This document shows positions 26,938 through 33,203 of a DNA stretch of 59,963 nucleotides, piece after piece; the first letter of the stretch is position 1; each line of letters starts with the position of its first letter. Below the pieces are notes generated by a model that did not search any database, was not told where the DNA came from, and saw nothing but the letters and a program-made list of their open reading frames with translations. The DNA is from Bacteroidota bacterium (GTDB lineage: Bacteria > Bacteroidota > Bacteroidia > Cytophagales > UBA9547): NCBI GenBank assembly GCA_004293915.1, contig RDZG01000091.1, positions 1-59,963 on the forward strand. Direction: 5' to 3'. A program made the translations under genes and the position numbers.

Positions 26938-26976
26938 AATTTGTAGTTTCACTACGCTAAGACTATAAATAGTGAA
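26938..26976. repeat. Palindromic repeat family A, copy 1
   Basis: AATTTGTAGTTTCACTACGC followed by TAAGACTATAAATAG is a degenerate copy of the hairpin at 28928-28959. It lies at the border between the sigma factor gene and the accessory island, in the same orientation as copy 2. Confidence 0.6.
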
Positions 26977-26994
26977 TAGTTATTTTGATAAATT

Positions 26995-27273
26995 TTACTC
27001 TTGCATGAAAGCAGTAAAATCTGACCAGTTTTCTACTTTAAAAGCTCTAATATCTCTAACCGAGTTTTTAAACCAAGTTACACTTTTGAGTTTTATAATT
27101 GCACGTGTTAAATTGGCCATATCATTTTTATCAGAAACATAAACACTTCCTTGCGTTCTAAAAAAATGAAATTCTTCAAGTATTGTGCTTATTTCAAAAT
27201 AGGCATTGTTGTATGGCTCACCATAATTTTTTTTCAAGTTACTAATTACCATATCAAAACTAATAGCAAACAT
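26995..27273 (-). CDS. vapD: VapD-family endoribonuclease-like protein
   Basis: A 92-residue ferredoxin-like protein related to Cas2 and to the mRNA-cleaving VapD of pathogens. It starts MFAISFDMVISNLKKNYGEP with the aspartate of the VapD active region at residue 7, then NAYFEISTILEEFHFFRTQG, SVYVSD, and WFKNSVRDIRAFKVENWSDF. A 59-residue gene immediately upstream overlaps its start by one base (TGATG), as toxin-antitoxin partners do. The activity is known from relatives, not shown here. Confidence 0.85.
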   Translation of the reverse strand: MFAISFDMVISNLKKNYGEPYNNAYFEISTILEEFHFFRTQGSVYVSDKNDMANLTRAIIKLKSVTWFKNSVRDIRAFKVENWSDFTAFMQE

Positions 27274-27452
27274 CAGCTTGAAATTGGTTTAAAATACTTT
27301 TCTGCATCAAAATAAATATTACCAGAGCTATCTTTTATAGCAATTTCAATACCCAAAAAAGGGTTTTTTCTTACTTTAATAATAACGCCTTCTATCCAAT
27401 GATTTAACCCTGTTATCGCTGGGTCTGCACACGCTTTATCGCCAGTTTTCAT
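27273..27452 (-). CDS. Small partner gene of vapD, 59 residues
   Basis: Reads MKTGDKACADPAITGLNHWI, EGVIIKVRKNPFLGIEIAIK and ends YFKPISS. It is a compact beta-rich protein whose stop overlaps the vapD start, so both are translationally coupled. By position it is the likely antitoxin or modulator of VapD (a VapX-like role), but no sequence similarity to known VapX was established by eye. Confidence 0.65.
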   Translation of the reverse strand: MKTGDKACADPAITGLNHWIEGVIIKVRKNPFLGIEIAIKDSSGNIYFDAEKYFKPISS

Positions 27453-27609
27453 TTAAAAACAATTTTAACAAAAATATAAAATGTTTTTATATGAAAAAAG
27501 CTTTTTAATCTTATAATTTTTTAGTGTGTTCAGCATGGTTTCCTGACTATGTAGTGTTGGATTAATTTTTGATTATTAACGTATTACATTCAACCTTTTT
27601 CTTACAAAT

Positions 27610-27633
27610 GGATTATAAATTCTGAAGAGCGGA
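27610..27633. repeat. Repeat family B, copy 1
   Basis: GGATTATAAATTCTGAAGAG followed by CGGA is nearly identical (one indel, two substitutions) to 28236-28260. A further 6-bp hairpin (AAAGCG-AAA-CGCTTT, 27647-27661) lies just after it. The 281 bases from 27453 to 27734 hold only these structures; no gene was seen there. Confidence 0.65.
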
Positions 27634-27734
27634 AAAATATTTTATTAAAGCGAAACGCTTTATGGATTATTGGCACAAGAGATACCCATTCGCCAGTGGG
27701 CTTCAAGCGACAGCGAGAGAATTATATTATTTTC

Positions 27735-28055
27735 TTATTTTATCAAACCAGCGATTTTAGCTATAAATTCTAATGATTTAATATTTGTAATCACAACAAC
27801 CGCAACAATTACAACGCTCCAAACCGTGATTTTTTTATCAAGTTCTGATTTTAAAACCGCTAAATCAGCTTTAGATGCCAATTCTTTGCTTAATTCTTCT
27901 CTTATTTCTAGTTTTTTTTGAATGGCGATTTGTTCGATCCGATTATCAGCTTGTGCAAAAGAAAAATCAAGTAACGATGTAACTTTATCTGCTACCGCTC
28001 GTCCAAACTCTTTTTCAAGTGTTTTATAGGCTTCAATCGGAATACTTTGCGCCAT
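27735..28055 (-). CDS. Coiled-coil protein with C-terminal membrane anchor (DUF1640-like)
   Basis: A 106-residue protein: MAQSIPIEAYKTLEKEFGRA, then a long coiled coil (IEQIAIQKKLEIREELSKEL, ASKADLAVLKSELDKK, residues about 38-75) and a C-terminal membrane segment (TVWSVVIVAVVVITNI). This is the general build of DUF1640/CCDC90-like bacterial proteins, of unknown function. It is flanked on both sides by copies of repeat family B in the same orientation. Confidence 0.7.
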   Translation of the reverse strand: MAQSIPIEAYKTLEKEFGRAVADKVTSLLDFSFAQADNRIEQIAIQKKLEIREELSKELASKADLAVLKSELDKKITVWSVVIVAVVVITNIKSLEFIAKIAGLIK

Positions 28056-28150
28056 AATTATTCAATTTTTTTTGTAAATTTAATACGTTTATTCATAATT
28101 CAAAAAAAATCTATAATAATAATAATCAGGCTTTCTTGCTTTTAATAGCT

Positions 28151-28260
28151 CTGACACCGTATTTGAGTGTCAGGTGAGGACACCTGCCACGTAATAAATT
28201 TGTAGTACGGTTCAAAGAACCTATGATAAGGCTTCGGAATTATAAATTCCGATGAGCGGA
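28151..28260. repeat. Cluster of small hairpins including repeat family B, copy 2
   Basis: Four consecutive palindromes: CTGACAC/GTGTCAG (28151-28173), CAGGTG/CACCTG (28171-28186, sharing bases with the first, so only one can form at a time), GGTTC/GAACC (28209-28221) and CGGAATT/AATTCCG (28235-28251). The last one with GATGAGCGGA matches copy 1 at 27610. No coding sequence is seen in the region 28056-28260. Confidence 0.7.
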
Positions 28261-28407
28261 TTACAAAACCCTATTTTTATTATTTAAATATGCTTTTTTT
28301 ACTGTTTCATATTTACTACTAAAAATGGGAGATTCTCCGTATTTAATTTTAATAGAATTGATAATTTCCTTACCATCAAGCACAATTATATTTTTATTTG
28401 TTTTCAT
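28261..28407 (-). CDS. Small hypothetical protein, 48 residues, following a DUF6934-type gene
   Basis: An ATG at 28407 lies one base after the stop of the preceding gene. The product reads MKTNKNIIVLDGKEIINSIK, IKYGESPIFSSKYETVKKAY, LNNKNRVL; it is basic and without membrane segment. Its stop falls at the edge of the hairpin cluster. Codon use and the close spacing support a real gene, probably a partner of the upstream protein. Confidence 0.55.
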   Translation of the reverse strand: MKTNKNIIVLDGKEIINSIKIKYGESPIFSSKYETVKKAYLNNKNRVL

Positions 28408-28408
28408 A

Positions 28409-28852
28409 TTAAATTGCTTTTATACAAAATTGGACATAATTTTCGTTAAAGTCAATAGTTTTAAATTTATCTACCTCAGATAGCATCCCTGTAATTACAA
28501 ATTTGTTATCAAAATCCGATTTATAGGTTTTAATGATACGTTGATACAACTTTGTTCGTAGTTCAGTACTGCCTTTTAGTAAAACTAATGCATTGGGATG
28601 ATTTTCAAAAAAGTAATATAAAGTATTTATTACTGTTGATAACACTTTACGGGTATCACCATTATTAGATACAATTAAATCATCCAAAGTTTTAGTTTCA
28701 ATATTAAAGTCACCAAAGGCTAAATTAAAAACCATATCGTCAATAGGCTCATATACAACTACTTTAGGAATAATCCCTCTTTTGCCAATGCTAAAAAACG
28801 AAAATACAAGTTTTGAATCATCGCTACTTAATTTATAACTTTCCGCTTTCAT
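28409..28852 (-). CDS. DUF6934-like protein
   Basis: A 147-residue protein reading MKAESYKLSSDDSKLVFSFF, VVVYEPIDDMVFNLAFGDFN, STVINTLYYFFENHPNALVL and LKGSTELRTKLYQRIIKTY. This agrees with the DUF6934 family of Bacteroidota, small proteins often found in accessory regions with a tiny downstream gene; function unknown. Here a 48-residue gene follows after one base. Confidence 0.7.
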   Translation of the reverse strand: MKAESYKLSSDDSKLVFSFFSIGKRGIIPKVVVYEPIDDMVFNLAFGDFNIETKTLDDLIVSNNGDTRKVLSTVINTLYYFFENHPNALVLLKGSTELRTKLYQRIIKTYKSDFDNKFVITGMLSEVDKFKTIDFNENYVQFCIKAI

Positions 28853-28927
28853 TTTTTACTTTTCCACACGCAAAAATAAGGATTTTTTTGTTTATTATAT
28901 AGTTGGAAAACTACATTTCATTTGCTA

Positions 28928-28959
28928 ATTCGTAGTTTCGCTTTGCTAAAACTACGAAT
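28928..28959. repeat. Palindromic repeat family A, copy 2
   Basis: ATTCGTAGTTT (28928-28938) is perfectly complementary to AAACTACGAAT (28949-28959) with a 10-base loop CGCTTTGCTA. A degenerate copy lies at 26938-26976. This hairpin belongs to the palindromic repeats often seen between genes in Bacteroidota. Confidence 0.75.
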
Positions 28960-28966
28960 AGCAGGT

Positions 28967-29581
28967 TTATTTTTCTTCATTCAAAAATATAAAGTTTTTG
29001 GCAATGCCCAAATAATAAACATTTGGAAATGCGTTGCAATCTTTATACCTGTTTTGGACTTTATAAACCGAAAAAAGCAACAAATTTGTTTGCCTAGAAA
29101 CCATATCAAATTCTTTGCAAGCTCTTTCTCTTGTGCTTTTGTGTTCGGATGGGTAAAACTCCTCAAAATCTTTGATAGAGGGATTTGTGAACAGCAAAAA
29201 ACCTAAAATTACTGCACAAGTTATTTTAAATGTGGTGCTTTTGAAAAGATTACTAAAAAACAGCCACATTCGAGTTTTAAATTTTAAAAACAAAAACACA
29301 ATCAATATTACAAAAGAAATACTAAGCCCAGCAAAAGCAATTGGCATAGCATTGTCTTTAATAGTTTGCAAAGTACTCGTTTTTTCTACCACAGGCATTT
29401 GTTCCTGCTTTGACTGCGTTTGCAAATCTCCACCACCATCCTCTTGGCTTTCGTTTGGACTTTTTTTTTGAGAGATAGGATTATTTGTAAAATATTCATC
29501 TATTGCATCTCCAATATCCTCATTACTTACATTATTATCAAATGTAAATTTTTTTCCATTTGCTATTACTTCTTTTGGCAT
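28967..29581 (-). CDS. Membrane protein of unknown function, 204 residues
   Basis: Not recognised. The N-terminus (MPKEVIANGKKFTFDNNVSN, EDIGDAIDEYFTNN) has the look of the short N-terminal module found in some phage and phage-derived proteins. A polar linker rich in glutamine, glutamate and glycine leads to two membrane segments (residues about 80-100 and 115-130), and the C-terminal 70 residues are soluble, with cysteines at two positions. It follows a 37-residue gene by 4 bases and seems to be the third gene of an operon. Confidence 0.65.
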   Translation of the reverse strand: MPKEVIANGKKFTFDNNVSNEDIGDAIDEYFTNNPISQKKSPNESQEDGGGDLQTQSKQEQMPVVEKTSTLQTIKDNAMPIAFAGLSISFVILIVFLFLKFKTRMWLFFSNLFKSTTFKITCAVILGFLLFTNPSIKDFEEFYPSEHKSTRERACKEFDMVSRQTNLLLFSVYKVQNRYKDCNAFPNVYYLGIAKNFIFLNEEK

Positions 29582-29585
29582 AGTA

Positions 29586-29699
29586 TTATTTTGGTTCGGT
29601 AACTGTAAATTTTATACCTTTTTTAGATTTAATTTCTATTGTTTTTACTCCCGTTTTTATTCCTGCGTTTTTTATTGGTATTAATAACTCTAAATCCAT
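29586..29699 (-). CDS. Microprotein of 37 residues in the membrane cluster
   Basis: MDLELLIPIKNAGIKTGVKT followed by IEIKSKKGIKFTVTEPK. The ATG (29699-29697) overlaps the end of the upstream membrane protein gene by 10 bases, and its stop is 4 bases before the start of the next gene. The very tight packing is the main evidence that it is translated. Strongly basic, beta-like, no signal. Confidence 0.5.
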   Translation of the reverse strand: MDLELLIPIKNAGIKTGVKTIEIKSKKGIKFTVTEPK

Positions 29700-30793
29700 T
29701 TTAATTCTCGGTTGATTAAATCCCGAAATCGCAAAATAAAATAGAAAAACAAACCAGAGTTTAACGATGCTACAAATCCAATAAATATGGCAAATGTACG
29801 TGTATTATCATGAAATAGCAATAGTATAAATGGTAATAAAACACCAAAAAATAAACTTACATTAATTATATTAATAATTGTTTTACTTATGCCAATTACT
29901 CCTGTATTAAGTTCTATTAATTTTAAATGTAGTTCATTCAGATTATGTGCTACAAAATCATCTGTGATTTCTTTTAAAAGTTTATCACATAATATTTGTC
30001 CTTCATGTTTTTTATTAATTCTACTTATCGCATTATTGATGAATTCCTTATCTTTAGTGCTTAATATAGAATAACTTATTGCATTATATTCTTCATCAAG
30101 AAAACACCAAATTGAGCCAAATATATCGCATTCAATCCATTTTTCAACTATTTCTAAACTATAAAGTCCATTTAATACAAAATCGTTATCCAATTCTTTT
30201 TGATATTCATAATATTTGCTCTTTCTGTTATTAACTAATGAAACCATGGCAAGATATAATGCCGTTTCGTTTCCATTGTGGTTATTATGGTTAATAAGTT
30301 CTTTAATTAACACTTCATTTTTAGGTTTAATACAACCTGACCCATAAAGTTTATACTCATAAAAATCTATATTTTTGAATCTACCATTATCTAAAAGATT
30401 TTTAGTTGCATTTTCGTTTTTCCAAACATTGTAATATCTCGTTAGTATTCTCAAAATTCTAATATAGTCTAATATTTTTTGTGAGAGGGAAATAGCGTCT
30501 TTATAGGTGTCAAATTTTCTTTCTTTTACCCAAGAAATTCTAGTTATTAAAAATGTTATTAAAATCGAAGAAAATATTCCGTTAATAGTAAGTATATTTG
30601 ATAATATATCTTTTTCATTTGATATTTTAAAATTAATAACTAAAAATAATAATATTACTATTGCCGCTAAAAAAACAGAATTTATAATAGTTAAGATTTG
30701 TATCCAATCAAAGTTCTTGGATATTTCGTACCACAAACTAACCCTTGATTTTGATTTATTAAACACCTGGTTAATTCTATTTTTAAATATCAT
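29690..30793 (-). CDS. Four-segment membrane protein of unknown function, 367 residues
   Basis: Not recognised. Two membrane segments lie near the N-terminus (residues about 33-53 and 66-86) and two near the C-terminus (about 308-325 and 332-352), enclosing a soluble domain of about 220 residues with many conserved-looking aromatic and charged residues (WVKERKFDTYKDAISLSQKI, VEKWIECDIFGSIWCFLDEE). This 2+2 membrane layout with a large cytoplasmic domain recurs in effectors of defence systems, but nothing proves that here. It is the first gene of a three-gene operon. Confidence 0.65.
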   Translation of the reverse strand: MIFKNRINQVFNKSKSRVSLWYEISKNFDWIQILTIINSVFLAAIVILLFLVINFKISNEKDILSNILTINGIFSSILITFLITRISWVKERKFDTYKDAISLSQKILDYIRILRILTRYYNVWKNENATKNLLDNGRFKNIDFYEYKLYGSGCIKPKNEVLIKELINHNNHNGNETALYLAMVSLVNNRKSKYYEYQKELDNDFVLNGLYSLEIVEKWIECDIFGSIWCFLDEEYNAISYSILSTKDKEFINNAISRINKKHEGQILCDKLLKEITDDFVAHNLNELHLKLIELNTGVIGISKTIINIINVSLFFGVLLPFILLLFHDNTRTFAIFIGFVASLNSGLFFYFILRFRDLINRELKWI

Positions 30794-30821
30794 AGTTTTT
30801 TTAATGTTACTTTTCTATTTC

Positions 30822-31640
30822 TTACTTTCCCAAAACTCCTTTTACATTTACGGCACTCACTACTTTTTTGCCTGTTTTGGCTTCTAATTCTTGCAGGGCA
30901 ACTTTAGCTACATTGCCGCCTTGCATGGCTGCTGTTTTGCTTTCTTCAAAAGTGGTTGGGTTGGTGGCTTGCGAAATATCTTTGGTAGAGGCTTCGGCAA
31001 GCATATTCAAAATTAGTTCGGTATTGGTCATGTTGTCTCTCAGGTTTTCTTTTTTGAGTCCTTTCAGTATTTTGTATTCTTTGGTGGTTTTGCCTGCCCA
31101 AGCTTTGGTAATAATATCGGTAAGGGTTGCAAATTGGCGTCCTTCTTTAATGCCACGTTTTTTCCACTCATCGGTAAGTTCTTTGCGTATTTCTATGCTT
31201 TTGAGGCGTTGGTTAATCCAGTTTTCAGAATATCCAAGTTGCAAATATTGCTCCATGGCACGGTCTATGGTAAGCTCAGGGTCTTGCAATTCGTCTAATC
31301 TTTCGGCAGCCACTTGTGCCAGCCAAAGTTTAAAAGGCTCTGCTTTAGGAGATGGTATAGATTGCACCAACCTAAAAAGCTGTTCGGTATCTGCAACATC
31401 GGTCATGTAATTTTTGCCATCTGCAGCAAGCATTTTCAGTTGACTACAATTTGTAGCCAACTGAGATCCTTCTGCTTTTAATCTCGTTTTTAATACACTC
31501 CAATATTTTCTTGGATTAGGGCTGTCGGTCAAAACTCCCACTACATCCACAATCGAAAAATACCATTTTTCGTGCTCGGCATCCCACAAGGTTCTTACTT
31601 TTTTATCTTCAAATAATTGTATGGCGTTGGCTTGAGGCAT
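30822..31640 (-). CDS. BRO-N / DinD-like protein
   Basis: A 272-residue protein with an N-terminal BRO-N domain (IQLFEDKKVRTLWDAEHEKW, YFSIVDVVGVLTDSPNPRKY, DTEQLFRLVQSIPSPKAEPF) followed by a helical C-terminal part (WLAQVAAERLDELQDPELTI, LTDIITKAWAGKTTKEYKIL) as in DNA-damage-inducible protein D and phage antirepressors. It probably binds DNA or LexA-type repressors; phage and mobile regions commonly carry it. It is transcribed towards the membrane cluster with a gap of 28 bases. Confidence 0.85.
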   Translation of the reverse strand: MPQANAIQLFEDKKVRTLWDAEHEKWYFSIVDVVGVLTDSPNPRKYWSVLKTRLKAEGSQLATNCSQLKMLAADGKNYMTDVADTEQLFRLVQSIPSPKAEPFKLWLAQVAAERLDELQDPELTIDRAMEQYLQLGYSENWINQRLKSIEIRKELTDEWKKRGIKEGRQFATLTDIITKAWAGKTTKEYKILKGLKKENLRDNMTNTELILNMLAEASTKDISQATNPTTFEESKTAAMQGGNVAKVALQELEAKTGKKVVSAVNVKGVLGK

Positions 31641-31745
31641 GGCGTTTATTTTTTATCAAAATTACTATTTTCTATTTTAAAATTATCTAAAATTTATCTA
31701 CATATATAGTTAAATTTACGTAAATTGTTACTACCTATTTTTGGG

Positions 31746-32066
31746 TTATTCTTTTTTTCTTTCATATTGCACCACTTGCACAAAAATATAAAACAAAAGT
31801 ATTATCCCTACTAATTGAGAAGAGTAGAATAAATAGCTGCAATGCCATTGGGGTGTATGATGTTTTTCTTCCCAAAAATCACAACCCCACCAAAAATTAC
31901 TTTTACCATCAAGTTCATGTTGTTCATCAACTAAAAAAGACCCATCACATATCCAACAATCGTAAGCATCTTTAAATTGTGTTGGCAAAAATATACACCC
32001 TATTCCAACAATAATTAAAATTAAATAAAGCATTATCACATAATATCGCATTTTTTTAAGGTACAT
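31746..32066 (-). CDS. Hypothetical membrane protein
   Basis: Not recognised. From the ATG at 32066 (MYLKKMRYYVIMLYLILI) there are two membrane segments, one at the N-terminus and one near the C-terminus (YSSQLVGIILLFYIFVQVV), enclosing an extracytoplasmic loop rich in tryptophan, cysteine and acidic residues (YDCWICDGSFLVDEQHELDG, WWGCDFWEEKHHTPQWHC). The cysteines could bind metal or form disulfides. A longer frame up to 32138 exists but overlaps the neighbouring gene. Confidence 0.6.
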   Translation of the reverse strand: MYLKKMRYYVIMLYLILIIVGIGCIFLPTQFKDAYDCWICDGSFLVDEQHELDGKSNFWWGCDFWEEKHHTPQWHCSYLFYSSQLVGIILLFYIFVQVVQYERKKE

Positions 32067-32116
32067 ATTTTTGTCAATCACTATTTTAAAAATATCGAGT
32101 GTAATAATGACTAAAA

Positions 32117-32299
32117 CTATCGATTGTGTGTATAGCAATAATTACTATCTTTTTGAGCACAATTGCCACATTGGTAGCCATTTGCTTTTATTTTGGAACA
32201 TTCGCCATACTTACATTCTCGCAAACTTTGTTTTTGTATCCATGCCGAGCAAACCAACACTGTTGCACCCAAAACCAATCCTAATGCTACCTTTTTCAT
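32117..32299 (-). CDS. Small secreted cysteine-rich protein, 60 residues
   Basis: A signal peptide (MKKVALGLVLGATVLVCSA) is followed by 40 residues with five cysteines (ECKYGECSKIKANGYQCGNC, NYCYTHNR), a spacing that suggests a small metal-binding or disulfide-linked knot. Such small exported proteins occur in Bacteroidota, without known function. Confidence 0.65.
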   Translation of the reverse strand: MKKVALGLVLGATVLVCSAWIQKQSLRECKYGECSKIKANGYQCGNCAQKDSNYCYTHNR

Positions 32300-32465
32300 G
32301 TTTTTTATTGTTTAATTTTTAAATCTTACAACCACAATACCAAACCACACAAAAGGTTACAAAAAAATATTTCTTTTTTCGGTGCAAATAGTTGTTAATA
32401 AAAAAACTATATTCAATAGATTTGTAAACTTTCAAATTGTAGTTCCTCAAAACCAAAAAAAAGCT

Positions 32466-33128
32466 GTGCAAATTAAAATTGAGCCTTCGTGGCAAAAGGT
32501 ATTAGACCCCGAATTTTCAAAACCGTATTTTACTAATTTAGTGGTATTTGTAAAAAACGAATATGCAAATCACACTGTTTTCCCCGCTGGAAAAAATATT
32601 TTTGCTGCTTTCGACCACACTCCTTTTGATGATGTAAACGTAGTTTTAATTGGGCAAGACCCATATCATGGCGAGGGGCAAGCAAATGGTCTTTGTTTTT
32701 CGGTTAATGAAAACACAAAACTTCCTCCTTCGCTAAAAAATATTTTTAAAGAAATAGCAAATGATTTGGGTAAGGAATTTCCACAAAATGGTAATTTGGA
32801 ACGTTGGGCAAAGCAAGGAATTTTGATGCTCAATGCCACACTTACCGTGCGAGCAAACAATCCAGGTTCGCATCAAAAAAAAGGATGGGAAAATTTTACA
32901 GATGCTGTAATTAGCATTTTGAGCGAGCAAAAAAAGGATATTGTTTTTATACTTTGGGGTGCTTATGCACAAAAAAAAGGCGAAATTATCGACAAAACAA
33001 AGCATTTTGTAATCGAATCAGCACATCCTTCGCCATTTTCGGCAGACAGAGGTTTTTTCGGGAGCAAACCTTTTAGCAAGACAAACCAATTTTTACTGCA
33101 AAAAAAACTAAACCCAATTGATTGGTAA
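32466..33128 (+). CDS. ung: Uracil-DNA glycosylase
   Basis: Removes uracil from DNA as the first step of base excision repair. Motifs: the catalytic water-activating GQDPYHGEGQANGLCFSV (residues about 63-80), NPGSHQKKGWENFTD, and the uracil-binding HPSPFSADRGFFG near the C-terminus. The GTG at 32466 (VQIKIEPSWQKVLDPEFSKP) gives the normal length of about 220 residues; a GTG at 32382 would add 28 residues not typical of the family. Confidence 0.95.
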   Translation: MQIKIEPSWQKVLDPEFSKPYFTNLVVFVKNEYANHTVFPAGKNIFAAFDHTPFDDVNVVLIGQDPYHGEGQANGLCFSVNENTKLPPSLKNIFKEIANDLGKEFPQNGNLERWAKQGILMLNATLTVRANNPGSHQKKGWENFTDAVISILSEQKKDIVFILWGAYAQKKGEIIDKTKHFVIESAHPSPFSADRGFFGSKPFSKTNQFLLQKKLNPIDW

Positions 33129-33203
33129 ATTGTATGGAAAAAAGCCCTATTTATTTATCATCTAATTATTTTTAAAATTCGTAGTAAAACAAAACTTTTC
33201 GAT

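Noticed and set aside
28151-28260. Possible tRNA or structured RNA gene
   Set aside because: The hairpins are short and independent, with no cloverleaf, T-loop or known riboswitch sequence.
30868-31410. Plus-strand open frame of 180 codons opposite the BRO-N gene
   Set aside because: It is the complementary shadow of a recognisable protein on the minus strand and has no family pattern of its own.
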